The notes: a model not told the origin generated them from the sequence alone. DNA of 56,652 nt from Christensenella sp. UBA4247 (GCA_002395405.1 DGWX01000022.1:4039-60690), one strand, 5' to 3'. Shown: positions 32,931-42,259, counted from the stretch's first letter. Numbers and translations are program-made.

Positions 32931-35213
32931 ATGGAAGAAGAAAAGGAACTTCTGAAAGAGGTCGAAGGATCCGCTTCGGAATCGAGCGAAGAAAGCGCTT
33001 CCCGCAAGCGCGCTTTTGAGGATCACGATCGCGATCACGACGACGATCGCCATTGCCACGATGAAGATTGTCATTGCCACGACGACGATTGTGACGACGA
33101 CGATCGCCATTGCCACGACGACGATCGCCATTGCCACGACGACGATCGTGACGACGACGATTGCCACTGCCACGATCACGCTCATCACCACGATCACGAT
33201 CATCACCATCACGATCACGAACATCATCACGATCACGACGGTTGCGGTTGCGGTTGCGGCTGCGGTTGCGGTTGTCACGAGGAAGAGGAGGAAGAAGAGG
33301 GCGGCGTATTGAAGCACTTTTTGATCCTCGGCTTTTCTCTCGCGTTTTTGATTTTGAGCTTTATCGATCTTTATAAATTGACCGGAGTCGCTTTTTTCCA
33401 TTATGCGGATTTCGCTTGGATCGCGGTCGTTCTTTGCGGCTATTCGATTTTTCGCTCTGCGATCCGCGCGATCTCGAAAAAGAAGATCACGGCGGACGTA
33501 CTCATCGCGATCGCGATCTTAGCTTCGATCGCGCTTGAAATCGTGCGCCTATCCGCGCCTTCTTTGATCGCGGGATCGGATCACGGGGAAAGTTACGTAT
33601 TCGCCGCGGGCGAAGTGGCGTTTTTAATGTATCTCGGCGAGATCATCGAAGACCTGACCGTTCGAAAGAGCCGCAGCGGCATTAAAAAGATGATGGATCT
33701 CGCTCCGCAAACGGTCGAACGAATAAAAGAAGACGGAGAAACGGAGATCGTTTCGTTAGAAGAAATCGAAGTCGGAGATCTCGTTCTCGTTCGTCCGGGC
33801 AGCGTGATCTCGGTGGACGGCGTTGTGGAATCGGGATCGTCCGCGGTAAACGAATCTGCCATCACGGGCGAATCGATCCCCGTGGAGAAGGAGATCGGAA
33901 GTTCGGTTTACGGCGGAACGATGAACGAGAACGGAATGTTGAGAGTTCGCGTGGCGAAAGCGAAAGAAGATATGTGGATCAGCAAAGTGACGGGGCTTAT
34001 GCGCGAGGCGGAGGGTAAAAAAGCGCCTATCGCGCGCCTTGCGGATCGCTGGGCGAGCTACATCGTTCCCGCGGCTTGTATTTTATCGCTCCTCGTATTT
34101 ATGATCTGCGCGCTCGTTCCTTCCGTGTCGATTCCTTCCGCTATCGTTCGCGGCGTAACGATCCTCGTCGTATTTTGCCCGTGTTCCTTAGCGCTCGCGA
34201 CCCCGACCGCGATCGCCGCGGCGATCGGGCGATTCGCAAAAGACGGCGTTATGGTTAAAAACGGCGGCGCGATCGAAGAGATGGCGAAGGTAAGCGTTCT
34301 TTGCCTCGATAAGACGGGAACTTTGACCAAAGGCGAGCCCGAGGTCGTAAGAATCGTTTCCCGCGACCTTTCGGAAGAAGACTTATTGATCCTCGCGGCT
34401 TCGGCGGAGAAGGCTTCCGAACACCCGATCGCGAAAGCCATCGTCAGAGCGGCCGACGGAAAAAAGCTGTTTGAAGCGACCGATCTCGAAGCGCAGGCGG
34501 GCGTCGGCGTAAGAGCCGAGATCGAAGGAAAAACGATCGAAATGATTTCTTATCTGCGCGCTTCAGATCATCTGGACGACTATTATAAACGCGCCGCGGA
34601 AGAAGAAGCGGAAAAGGGCAGAACGACGGTTTGTTTGTTCGTGGACGGCGCCGTTCAAGGCGTATTAAGCCTGACGGACGGGATCCGCGAAGAGGCGGCG
34701 CAGGCGATAAAAGAAGTAAAGGAAATGGGCGTTAGCCCCGTTATGCTGACGGGCGACCACGCTTTGACCGCGAAGAACGTTGCGGACGCGCTCGGCATCG
34801 AACGTTTCGAAGCTTCCCTCCTTCCCGAGGATAAGACGGCGAAAGTGGAAGCGTTTAAGGAGAGCGGCAAGGTTTGTATGGTGGGAGACGGCGTAAACGA
34901 CGCACCTTCGCTCGTTGCCGCCGATTGTTCGGTTTCGATGGCGGAAGTCGGAAGCGACGTTGCGGTGGAGTCCTCGGACTTTGCTTTGATGGACGGAAAG
35001 ATCGGAAAAATCCCTTGGATCTTAAAGCTTTCCCGCCGCGTTCTCCGAACGATCAAACTGAATATTCTCTTTGCGATGGGAGTAAACGTCGTCGCGGTGG
35101 TCTTGTCCGCTTTGGGGATCTTGACGCCCGCAACGGGCGCGCTCGTCCATAATCTCGCTTCGATTCTCGTGGTGATCGATTCGGCGCTGATCCTCGCCGC
35201 TAAAAAGAGATAA
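32931..35213 (+). CDS. P1B-type metal-exporting ATPase with a His/Asp/Cys-rich N terminus
   Basis: The 760-residue pump has all P1B elements: TGES actuator loop, metal-site CPC (about 416-418) in the membrane, phosphorylation site DKTGTLT, SEHP, TGDHALTA and GDGVNDAP. The N terminus (about 31-115) has no HMA domain. Instead it has repeated RHCHDDD-like units, a His-rich section and an alternating GCGCGC run, an unusual metal-binding tail. The last helix (HNLASILVVID) does not match the clear copper or zinc signatures, so the metal is uncertain. It lies under the CsoR gene, suggesting copper or another soft metal. Confidence 0.93.
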   Translation: MEEEKELLKEVEGSASESSEESASRKRAFEDHDRDHDDDRHCHDEDCHCHDDDCDDDDRHCHDDDRHCHDDDRDDDDCHCHDHAHHHDHDHHHHDHEHHHDHDGCGCGCGCGCGCHEEEEEEEGGVLKHFLILGFSLAFLILSFIDLYKLTGVAFFHYADFAWIAVVLCGYSIFRSAIRAISKKKITADVLIAIAILASIALEIVRLSAPSLIAGSDHGESYVFAAGEVAFLMYLGEIIEDLTVRKSRSGIKKMMDLAPQTVERIKEDGETEIVSLEEIEVGDLVLVRPGSVISVDGVVESGSSAVNESAITGESIPVEKEIGSSVYGGTMNENGMLRVRVAKAKEDMWISKVTGLMREAEGKKAPIARLADRWASYIVPAACILSLLVFMICALVPSVSIPSAIVRGVTILVVFCPCSLALATPTAIAAAIGRFAKDGVMVKNGGAIEEMAKVSVLCLDKTGTLTKGEPEVVRIVSRDLSEEDLLILAASAEKASEHPIAKAIVRAADGKKLFEATDLEAQAGVGVRAEIEGKTIEMISYLRASDHLDDYYKRAAEEEAEKGRTTVCLFVDGAVQGVLSLTDGIREEAAQAIKEVKEMGVSPVMLTGDHALTAKNVADALGIERFEASLLPEDKTAKVEAFKESGKVCMVGDGVNDAPSLVAADCSVSMAEVGSDVAVESSDFALMDGKIGKIPWILKLSRRVLRTIKLNILFAMGVNVVAVVLSALGILTPATGALVHNLASILVVIDSALILAAKKR
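33025..33283 (+). repeat. short tandem-like repeats encoding the metal-binding tail
   Basis: Units such as GATCGCCATTGCCACGACGA recur several times, followed by CACGATCACGATCATCAC-type and GGTTGCGGTTGCGGC-type repeats. All stay in frame within the ATPase gene. Such DNA is prone to slippage, so tail length may vary between strains. Confidence 0.75.
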
Positions 35214-35246
35214 AAAGGAAGGGCTTTCTTAATAACGTTCGCGGAC

Positions 35247-35275
35247 TTTACTTCCGATTGAAAGCGTGATATAAT
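35247..35275 (+). promoter_or_regulatory. promoter of the MDR gene
   Basis: TTTACT (35247-35252) and TATAAT (35270-35275, with an upstream TG making an extended -10) are 17 bp apart. GAAGGAG precedes the ATG at 35307. Confidence 0.7.
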
Positions 35276-35306
35276 AACCACGTCCGAAAGGGCGAGAAGG
35301 AGTATT

Positions 35307-36281
35307 ATGAAAGTTTGGAAGATCACGGGTGCGAGAACGCTCTCGATGGAAGAAGAAACGGGAGATTTGATCCCGTCGTACGTCAAAGTCAAAGTGACCA
35401 AACTCGGGCTGACGAGCGCGGATATTTCGGTTTACGAGGGTGCTTCGTCCGCCGTTTTGCCGATCGTTCCGGGGCGTATCGCAACGGGCTATATCAGCGA
35501 AGCGAACCCGGGAAGCCGCTTCCGCAAGGGCGAACGCGTTCTTCTTTCTCCTTATTTGAAAGATAAAAATGGAAAGCTTAAAATCAAAGGGCAGGATACG
35601 GACGGATACCTTGCGGATTACGTCGTCGTTCCCGAGGAATGCGTGTATTCCCTTCCCGAAAGCATAACCGAAGATATGGGCGTGTTTACCGAATATATTT
35701 CCATCGCCGCCGGCTTGACCGATAAGCTCGATTTGAAACACGAGCAGTATGTGGCGATCCTCGGCGCGAATGCGCTCGGTTTGATTTTCGCTCAACTTGC
35801 GATTTACTATCAGGCGATCCCGATCATCATCGATAAATCGGATAAAAAGCTCGAAACCGCCGCGGAGTACGGCATCTATTACAGGATCAATTCTTCCAAG
35901 CAGGACGCGCTTCGCCGCATTCGCCAAATTACTTGCGGCAGAATGGCGGATTGCACGATCTTCGAATGTCGCTCTTCCCAGCAGCCGCAGCTCGCCTTCT
36001 CTTTGACGGCGGAAGGGGGTAAGGTCGGTATCGTGGGTTACGATACGTTCGCGTTAAAGCTGAACGCGGATATTTCCGCGATTATGGGTAGGCAGCTCTC
36101 CGTCGTCGGGATCAATAACGGCGCCGCGGATATGAACGCCGCGATCAATTTGCTTGCGAACGAGGTCGTAAAAGTGGATCATCTCGTGGATAAAACGGTG
36201 GATTTCCTCGCCGCGCCCGTTGCTTTTACCGAGGCGATGGACGGCGACAATATGTATTTGAAAACTTTGATCCGTTGTTAA
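35307..36281 (+). CDS. medium-chain dehydrogenase/reductase-like protein without zinc ligands
   Basis: The 324-residue protein has the MDR fold: an N-terminal GroES-like domain, a Rossmann domain with AILGANALGLIFAQLA, and the C-terminal part ending in a substrate-domain return. The catalytic zinc positions of alcohol-dehydrogenase-type members are not kept: GLTSADISVYEG stands where active enzymes have a GxCGSD pattern, and PGRIATGYI where they have PGHE. The structural zinc cysteines are also absent. It may be a zinc-independent reductase or have lost activity. Function is unknown; it is a single-gene unit with its own promoter and terminator. Confidence 0.8.
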   Translation: MKVWKITGARTLSMEEETGDLIPSYVKVKVTKLGLTSADISVYEGASSAVLPIVPGRIATGYISEANPGSRFRKGERVLLSPYLKDKNGKLKIKGQDTDGYLADYVVVPEECVYSLPESITEDMGVFTEYISIAAGLTDKLDLKHEQYVAILGANALGLIFAQLAIYYQAIPIIIDKSDKKLETAAEYGIYYRINSSKQDALRRIRQITCGRMADCTIFECRSSQQPQLAFSLTAEGGKVGIVGYDTFALKLNADISAIMGRQLSVVGINNGAADMNAAINLLANEVVKVDHLVDKTVDFLAAPVAFTEAMDGDNMYLKTLIRC

Positions 36282-36287
36282 ACGCGC

Positions 36288-36322
36288 AAAAAAAAATGAC
36301 TGCCGCCGGCAGTCTTTTTTTT
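36288..36322. terminator. bidirectional terminator between convergent genes
   Basis: GACTGCCG/CGGCAGTC flanked by A and T runs sits between the MDR gene and the reverse-strand lipoprotein gene. Confidence 0.85.
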
Positions 36323-36335
36323 ATATCCGGATCCA

Positions 36336-37676
36336 TCAAAACAGGGTCGGAAGATAGCTTCGCAAATAGGCGGCGATGGTTTCCGTTGCGGCGGAAGAAG
36401 CGGCTCGCTCGTGAGAGGAAACGCCGTCCGTCGATTCGAAAGAAAGGAGAGAGGAGAGAGCCGAGACGGCTTCTTCGAAAGAAGCGATCGGCGCGCCTTC
36501 GCTCGGTTTTTTGATTTCAAGATCGAAAAGGATCGCTACGAGCTCGGGATCGAGGGATAAAACGGAGAGCGCGTCGTTCAAAAACACTTTGCATTCTTCT
36601 TTTTGTTCGTCCGTCATCGAAAGATACGCGCGATACGCCGTTTGCAGTTTGTATATTTTTTCTCCGAGCGTAACGTCTTTCTCGGGGATCAACGTAAAAG
36701 TATCGCCGGAAGAATAGCCGAGAACCGTATCGGTCAAAGCAAAGTATTCGTCGAAGTCTCCCGCTTTTTCTTCGTAGTCGCTTTCGGATATTTCCGTAGC
36801 TTTCCAAGAATCGTACTCGTAGCCGTAATAAGTCGTGCGTTCGCGTTTTTCATACTCGCCGCCGAGGAAAACTCGGGCGGACGCTTCCGCGCAAAAAGCC
36901 GAAGCGAAGGAAAGAACGAATTCGTAATGCTCTTTCAAAACCTCGCCGAGACGCAGAATATAGGTTTTCGCTTGGGCAAGATGTTCTTTTTGCTCGCTCG
37001 TAAGCTCGACGTCGTACGTAAAGTTTTGAACGTAAGAAGAAAAAAGCCCGAACAAGTATTCTTTCGCTGCGTCCGATATGCCTTTCGCACGAAGAAGAGA
37101 GGAGGAGAACGTCATAAGAACGGTATTCAGTTCTCGCTTTCCGATCGCGGAATAGTCGCCGGTCGTCGCCGCAGAATAAAGAGTGTCGCCGTCTTTTTGA
37201 TTGATCCCGAAAAGAAGGGCCGCGGCGGCGCGGCAATCCGAAAGAGAAAAGGGAAGGGAGTCGTAAGCCTCGCTTGCCGCCGCATAGAACAGCTCGCCCG
37301 CTTTTTCGGGGCTGACCGCTTCGGATACGGCGCCGAGTGCGGCGCGATAGGCGGGGATCGATTCTTCGGAGAAAGCGTTTTCATAGACGCCCGTCAGCGC
37401 GGGAGCAATGTCCGTTGCTTTTTCCTTCAACGCGCGAAGAGAGGCGGCGGTTTCCGCCGTTTCAAATCCGGCGCTGTTAAAAAGGTCGAGAATTTTTTCC
37501 GCAATCTCCCGATTCAAACCTCCGTCCGGCAAAGCGCTCTCCGTCAGCTCGTTCGAAAGAGCGCCGAGATCGGCGGGCGAAGCGGGCGTTTCGCTTTTTC
37601 GTTTGCAAGCAAAAAAGCTCGCCGTAAGGGCGAGGATCGAAAGCAAAACGAGAAAAACGCGCGTAAACTTTTTCAT
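36336..37676 (-). CDS. hypothetical lipoprotein, mostly helical
   Basis: The 446-residue protein starts with a lipoprotein signal (MKKFTRVFLVLLSILALTASFFAC), so it is fixed to the outer face of the membrane. The rest is acidic and helical, rich in Ala, Glu and Ser, with no catalytic motif that I recognise. It is alone between a convergent terminator and a strong reverse-strand promoter. The promoter places the transcript start about two bases before the ATG, without a ribosome binding site. Confidence 0.75.
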   Translation of the reverse strand: MKKFTRVFLVLLSILALTASFFACKRKSETPASPADLGALSNELTESALPDGGLNREIAEKILDLFNSAGFETAETAASLRALKEKATDIAPALTGVYENAFSEESIPAYRAALGAVSEAVSPEKAGELFYAAASEAYDSLPFSLSDCRAAAALLFGINQKDGDTLYSAATTGDYSAIGKRELNTVLMTFSSSLLRAKGISDAAKEYLFGLFSSYVQNFTYDVELTSEQKEHLAQAKTYILRLGEVLKEHYEFVLSFASAFCAEASARVFLGGEYEKRERTTYYGYEYDSWKATEISESDYEEKAGDFDEYFALTDTVLGYSSGDTFTLIPEKDVTLGEKIYKLQTAYRAYLSMTDEQKEECKVFLNDALSVLSLDPELVAILFDLEIKKPSEGAPIASFEEAVSALSSLLSFESTDGVSSHERAASSAATETIAAYLRSYLPTLF

Positions 37677-37684
37677 ACTTTATT

Positions 37685-37713
37685 ACTATATCATAAAACG
37701 AAAAATCCGTCAA
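37685..37713 (-). promoter_or_regulatory. promoter of the 446-residue lipoprotein gene, almost leaderless
   Basis: On the reverse strand TTGACG (37708-37713) and TATAGT (37685-37690) are 17 bp apart, and the ATG follows the -10 box by eight bases. Confidence 0.65.
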
Positions 37714-37731
37714 TATCGGGCAAAGCGCATT

Positions 37732-38685
37732 TTATTCTTTGTTTGCGGGGAGAGAGGGAACCTTTTCGAAAAGTTCTTTCGTTTCGGTCAAAACGATCGC
37801 AACGAGCATGATCGCGAATCCGATCCATTCCCTTGCGGTCAGTTTTTCTCCGAGGAAAATAAGCCCGCCGATCAAAGAGAAGCAGGATTCGAAACTCATA
37901 ATCAAAGACGCGGCGGTCGGGTTCGTTCCTTTTTGTCCGAGGATCTGGAAGGTATAAGCGATGCCGCAGGAGCAGATCCCCATATAGAGGAAAGAAGGAT
38001 AGAAGGAAAGCAGGGTCGAGATCGAAACTTTTCCGAGGTCGAAAATCAAAGCGGCAACGAGAGAGAAAAAACCGCAAAACGCAAATTGGACGGAACTGAG
38101 CTTTACGCCGTCCGTTTTGTTCGTAAAGCGATCCACGACCGCGATATGCGCCGCGAAAGCAAAGGCGCAGGCGATCAAGCAAATGTCGCCCGCGTTTACG
38201 GAAAACTTGCCTTTGACACAAATGAAATACAACCCTACGACGGCGAGCGCGACCGAGATCCAAATAACGACGCCGCTTTTTTTACCCGTAAACAGTCCGA
38301 TGATCGGAACGAGGACGATATACATCGCCGTAATAAAGCCCGCTTTCCCCGCTTCGAGGTTCATACTCATTCCGTATTGCTGTAAGTTGGTTGCGGCGAA
38401 TAAAACCGCGCCGCACACCGCGCCGCCGATCCATAGGTCTTTCATCGCGCGCTTTTTCTCTTCGTGAGAAAGAGGCGCCTTGTCTCCTTTTTTCTTCTTG
38501 ATCGCGTCCATAACGAGAAAAACGGGAACGAGAACGAAGGAACCGAGAAGAGAGCGGATCGCGGTAAAGGTAAAAGGCGGGATCTTGTCCGTTGCCTGTA
38601 CCACGAACGCCATGCCCCAAAAGAACGCCGCGACGAGCAGCATCAAATAGCGCAGTAATTTGGTTTTGTTCAGTTTGCGATCCAT
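37732..38685 (-). CDS. EamA/DMT-family transporter
   Basis: The 317-residue membrane protein has about ten helices in two EamA repeats: FFWGMAFVVQ...FTFTAIRSLLG in the first half and FAFAAHIAVVDRF...LIGGLIFLGEKLT in the second. DMT transporters export or import small metabolites such as amino acids or nucleotides; the substrate is not predictable here. No ribosome binding site is present; TTGACT-N17-TACCCT lies six bases before the ATG, consistent with a leaderless mRNA. Confidence 0.9.
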   Translation of the reverse strand: MDRKLNKTKLLRYLMLLVAAFFWGMAFVVQATDKIPPFTFTAIRSLLGSFVLVPVFLVMDAIKKKKGDKAPLSHEEKKRAMKDLWIGGAVCGAVLFAATNLQQYGMSMNLEAGKAGFITAMYIVLVPIIGLFTGKKSGVVIWISVALAVVGLYFICVKGKFSVNAGDICLIACAFAFAAHIAVVDRFTNKTDGVKLSSVQFAFCGFFSLVAALIFDLGKVSISTLLSFYPSFLYMGICSCGIAYTFQILGQKGTNPTAASLIMSFESCFSLIGGLIFLGEKLTAREWIGFAIMLVAIVLTETKELFEKVPSLPANKE

Positions 38686-38691
38686 AATTCA

Positions 38692-38720
38692 AGGGTAAAA
38701 AAAAGAGGGCGAAAAGTCAA
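38692..38720 (-). promoter_or_regulatory. promoter of the EamA gene, predicting a leaderless mRNA
   Basis: On the reverse strand TTGACT (38715-38720) and TACCCT (38692-38697) are 17 bp apart. Six bases separate the -10 box from the ATG. The -10 box keeps the key T, A and final T only. Confidence 0.55.
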
Positions 38721-38757
38721 ACGTTTTCGCGCTTCGTTCCCCGTTTAGCTCGCGTTA

Positions 38758-38786
38758 TTGACAAAGAAAAAACGAAAGATTATAAT
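38758..38786 (+). promoter_or_regulatory. consensus promoter of ybaK, predicting a leaderless mRNA
   Basis: A perfect TTGACA (38758-38763) and a perfect TATAAT (38781-38786) are 17 bp apart, and the ATG starts six bases after the -10 box. No ribosome binding site exists. Confidence 0.8.
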
Positions 38787-38792
38787 CTATTT

Positions 38793-39257
38793 ATGGATAA
38801 AACGAACGCAATGCGCATCTTGGAGCAAAAAGGACTTTCTTACGAGGCGACCGAACTCTCTTCGATCCCGAAAGACGGGGTGGAGGCGGCGGCGCTTATC
38901 GATGCGGACGCGGCTTCGGTTTTCAAAACGCTCGTTACGGAAGGGTCGGATCTGTCGCATTATGTGTTTGTGATTCCCGTTGGGGAAACGCTCGACCTGA
39001 AAAAAGCGGCGAAAGCGGTCGGTGTAAAAAGCGTGTCGATGCTGCCGCAAAAGAAGCTGTTTCCGCTGACGGGTTACGTACACGGCGGTTGCAGCCCCAT
39101 CGGAATGAAAAAACAATTCGTAACGGTGTTTGACGAGACGGCGCTTTTATTCGATCGGATCTATACCAGCGCCGGCAAGATCGGCGTGTTTTTGCGTACT
39201 TCCCCCGAAGCGTTTCGGGAAGTAACGGGCGCCCTCTTTCGCGATATCGTTATGTAA
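38793..39257 (+). CDS. ybaK: Cys-tRNA(Pro)/aminoacyl-tRNA deacylase
   Basis: The 154-residue protein is a free-standing YbaK/EbsC editing domain that removes wrongly attached amino acids, typically Cys from tRNA-Pro. Marks are ASVFKTLVTEG, FVIPVGETLDLKKAAKAVG and the loop TGYVHGGCSPIGMKK, followed by the late SAGKIGVFLRTSP. The length is normal. It is the first gene before an ABC exporter pair, with 12 bp to the next gene. The start is defined by the consensus promoter immediately upstream. Confidence 0.92.
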   Translation: MDKTNAMRILEQKGLSYEATELSSIPKDGVEAAALIDADAASVFKTLVTEGSDLSHYVFVIPVGETLDLKKAAKAVGVKSVSMLPQKKLFPLTGYVHGGCSPIGMKKQFVTVFDETALLFDRIYTSAGKIGVFLRTSPEAFREVTGALFRDIVM

Positions 39258-39269
39258 AAGGCGGGTTTT

Positions 39270-39935
39270 ATGGCGGATATCATCGTTTCAAACGTTTCGA
39301 AAAGTTTCGGAGATAGGGAAGTTTTGCATTCCGTTTCGTTTTCCGTTCGATCGGGGGATTTTTTATCGATCACGGGAGAGAGCGGAAGCGGAAAGAGTAC
39401 GCTCTTGTCCGTTATGGGCGGCGTTCTTCGCCCCGATGCGGGAACGGTTACGATCGGAAAAGAGGAGATCACCTCGCTTCCCGAGAAAAAACTCGCGCTT
39501 TTGAGGCGTACTTCGATCGGATTCGTGTATCAGTTCTTCAATTTGGTTCCTACGATGACCGTTCGCGACAATATTCTTTTGCCTCTTCGCCTTGCGGGAG
39601 AGAAAATCAAAGATCATCAGGAGAAACTCGAAGAACTCGCGGAATATACCCGCTTAACGAAAGTTCTTTCTTCTTACCCCGAGACCTTGTCGGGCGGCGA
39701 GCAACAGCGGGCGGCGATCCTTCGCGCCCTGATCCATAACCCCGAGGTCATTTTCCTTGACGAACCGACCGGTAATCTCGACAGCGAGAACGCGAAAGGC
39801 GTTATGGAACTATTGACAAAATTGAACGGGGAACTCGGCGTGACCGTCGTTCAGGTCACCCACAGCGAAACGGGCGCTTCTTACGGAAACAGCCGCATTT
39901 CGGTAAAGGACGGCAGGATCGAAACATGTTTCTGA
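39270..39935 (+). CDS. ABC transporter ATP-binding protein (MacB/LolD type)
   Basis: The 221-residue ATPase has Walker A GESGSGKST, Q-loop YQFFNLVPTMT, signature LSGGEQQRAAILRALI and Walker B VIFLDEPTGNLD. Its closest pattern is the exporter ATPases that pair with FtsX/MacB-like permeases for antimicrobial peptides or lipoproteins. It overlaps the permease gene by ten bases, so they form one transporter. No two-component system is adjacent. Confidence 0.92.
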   Translation: MADIIVSNVSKSFGDREVLHSVSFSVRSGDFLSITGESGSGKSTLLSVMGGVLRPDAGTVTIGKEEITSLPEKKLALLRRTSIGFVYQFFNLVPTMTVRDNILLPLRLAGEKIKDHQEKLEELAEYTRLTKVLSSYPETLSGGEQQRAAILRALIHNPEVIFLDEPTGNLDSENAKGVMELLTKLNGELGVTVVQVTHSETGASYGNSRISVKDGRIETCF

Positions 39936-42259
39936 AAAGTCTTTTGCTCTCCGTAAGAAAAAAGGTCGGGGAGCCGATTTTGATCTTTCTTTCCGTGGCG
40001 CTCGCCGTAGCGGTTTTTTTATCCGCCGTCGCTCTTCGCGAATCCATCGAAAAGGAAGCGATCGCCTCGTATCGCTTTTTGTCCGGGAAGGCGGAGATCG
40101 AAGCGAGCCTCTCGCCCGATCTTGATCTTTATTATTTAACGGATTCTTCCGCGGAATTTCAGCGTTTGAAAGAGAGCGCGGACAGCGTGGGGGAGCTATA
40201 TGCCGGTTTTTTCTTTTATGCTTCGTGTGAAGGGGCGAAAAAAGCCTTTACGCGCTCTTACGCGACCGACTTTTCTTCCCTCGGATCGTATAATCCCGTT
40301 TCGTGTTTGTCGGGCGAAGTTCCGACCGGTAGGACCGGCGCGGTCATTTCCCGCGCTTTCGCCGATAAGATCGGCGCAGCCGTCGGTTCGGAGATCCTCC
40401 TTTCCCGATACGGTTCGGGGCAGAAGATCGCGCTTACGGTAAGCGGGATCGCGGAAGAAAAGGGCGTGTTTGCGTCTGCCGATCTCGTTCTCTCGGAGCG
40501 GGCGGCGGGTCGGCTGTTTTCCCTCGGAGACGGCGCGACTATTTACAATCGGTTTTTCCTCGATTATTCCGATGAAAAACTTCGAACGGCGGGAGAAGGC
40601 GAAAGAAGCGCTACGGAGAGGATCGGAAGAGAGAATCCTTCGTTCTCTTTGTCGTCGCCGGTAAACGAGGAGAACGTCGGCGTAACGTTAGCGTATCAAG
40701 GAACGCTGATCGGGGTCATTGCCGCCCTCGTTGCCGTGATCGGCGCGGTGTTTATTTATACGGCGGTCACTCTCGTTTTGAAAAACAGGATCGGACTTGC
40801 CTCTCTCTTTATGACCGCGGGCGCAACGAAAGGTCAGCTCTTTTTCTACCTCGCCGCCGAGATCCTATTATACGGCTTGCTCGGATCGATCGCGGGCGTT
40901 TTTCTTTCTTTCGGGATCAGCCGCCTTTTCGCCCTTGCGGGTTCGTTTGCTTCGGGAGTGATCCGACCTTCTTTTGCGCTCGTTGCGCTCTCCGTCCTTT
41001 TCGGCGTTTTGTTGTCTTTTCTCTCCTCGCTCATTCCCTTGCTTCGCCTTACGAGGACGTCTCTTTACGACGCATTGCATTTTTCTTCGCCCGTATCGAA
41101 GATCGGCTTATATCCGTCGATCGTCAGCTTTTTGATCCTTCTCCTCTTTACCGCCGCGACCGCGCTTGTTCCTTCGTCGCTTTCTTTCGGATTCGGCGTC
41201 GTTGCGTTTGGGGCGGCGTTTGCATTCGTTTTCTTCGCGGCGCCTCTTTGCGTAAAAGGCGCAAACGCTTTGATCATGCGCGCGGTCAAGGACGGGAAAG
41301 CCGGGATTTTGTACGTGGCGTCATCGGGAGCGAAAGAACAAAAACATTCTTTTGCGGGCGCTCGCATTCTTGCCGTTGCGTCGATGGCGGTGATCGTGGT
41401 CTCTCTTCTTTCGGGAGAAGCCGCAAGCCAGCTTCGCGCGTTTGAAAAACTTTTCAAAACCGAAATCGTTATGACGGCGCCTTCCGGAACCGCTTCCTCT
41501 CTTCTCGGATCGGTCAGGCAGGAGGATCAAGTGGAAAACGCCTATCTTGCCTACCTTGAAAACAAGTGCGCGGTGGGCGAGGGGAAAAATACCGTTACCT
41601 TTATCGCTGTTCGCGCGCAAGAGGCGGAAGAAGCGCTCGATCTCTCCGTTTTCGGACTTTCCCCTTCCGCCATCGCGGGGGAAAGAAAAATCGCGATCAG
41701 CCGCGGCCTCGCAATGAAACTCGGGGTGTCGGAAGGCAAAACGCTTTCGATCCGTCTGAACGGAGAATTCGAAGAATTTGCCGTTTCTTATTTGATGGAT
41801 ACTCCGCTGACGCTTGCGTTTGCCGATTTGTCCGGGTTATCCATCGGCGCGAACGCTTGCCTCGTTAAGGGAAAGGATCCCGCGCTTTTCGAAGCGCTTT
41901 CGGAAAAGTATTCCACCGTATCCGTTTCCGCGAAAACGAGAGACGTGTTTTCTTACGTGATCTCGCTGGCGGATTCCTACCTTCGCGTGTTTCGTGTTTT
42001 GAGTATTCTCGTGGCTTTGTTTGCGGCGGCGGGATACGTAAACGCCTATCTCGCTTCGCTCCGCGATCGAAAAAAAGAATTCGACGTTTTGGCGGCGGCG
42101 GGCGCCGGGAAAAAAGAGATCGCAAAAATACTCGCTTTGGAAAACACGGTGGTTTTACTTTCCGCTCTCGCGCTCGGCTTCCTTTTATCGGCAGGGCTTC
42201 TTTTCATCGTGCAAAATATGTTAAAAACGCTCGGTTTGTACTTTTCCCTTATCGGATAG
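39926..42259 (+). CDS. FtsX/MacB-like ABC transporter permease
   Basis: The 777-residue protein has an N-terminal helix, a large extracytoplasmic domain, a first block of three helices (LIGVIAALVAVIGAVFIYTA through about residue 370), further central helices, a second outer domain and a final block of helices (VFRVLSILVALFAAAGYVNAYLA to the C terminus). This matches the doubled FtsX-domain permeases. Together with the preceding ATPase it probably exports or expels lipids or peptides. The substrate is unknown. Confidence 0.9.
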   Translation: MFLKSLLLSVRKKVGEPILIFLSVALAVAVFLSAVALRESIEKEAIASYRFLSGKAEIEASLSPDLDLYYLTDSSAEFQRLKESADSVGELYAGFFFYASCEGAKKAFTRSYATDFSSLGSYNPVSCLSGEVPTGRTGAVISRAFADKIGAAVGSEILLSRYGSGQKIALTVSGIAEEKGVFASADLVLSERAAGRLFSLGDGATIYNRFFLDYSDEKLRTAGEGERSATERIGRENPSFSLSSPVNEENVGVTLAYQGTLIGVIAALVAVIGAVFIYTAVTLVLKNRIGLASLFMTAGATKGQLFFYLAAEILLYGLLGSIAGVFLSFGISRLFALAGSFASGVIRPSFALVALSVLFGVLLSFLSSLIPLLRLTRTSLYDALHFSSPVSKIGLYPSIVSFLILLLFTAATALVPSSLSFGFGVVAFGAAFAFVFFAAPLCVKGANALIMRAVKDGKAGILYVASSGAKEQKHSFAGARILAVASMAVIVVSLLSGEAASQLRAFEKLFKTEIVMTAPSGTASSLLGSVRQEDQVENAYLAYLENKCAVGEGKNTVTFIAVRAQEAEEALDLSVFGLSPSAIAGERKIAISRGLAMKLGVSEGKTLSIRLNGEFEEFAVSYLMDTPLTLAFADLSGLSIGANACLVKGKDPALFEALSEKYSTVSVSAKTRDVFSYVISLADSYLRVFRVLSILVALFAAAGYVNAYLASLRDRKKEFDVLAAAGAGKKEIAKILALENTVVLLSALALGFLLSAGLLFIVQNMLKTLGLYFSLIG

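Noticed and set aside
33025..33283. Possible CRISPR-like or non-coding repeat array
   Set aside because: Repeats are contiguous, unequal and in frame inside the P1B ATPase gene; no unique spacers are present.
32502..33401. Long reverse-strand frame rich in Val, Ile and Met opposite the ATPase repeats
   Set aside because: It is the complement of the His/Asp repeat DNA and overlaps csoR and the ATPase gene; composition explains it.
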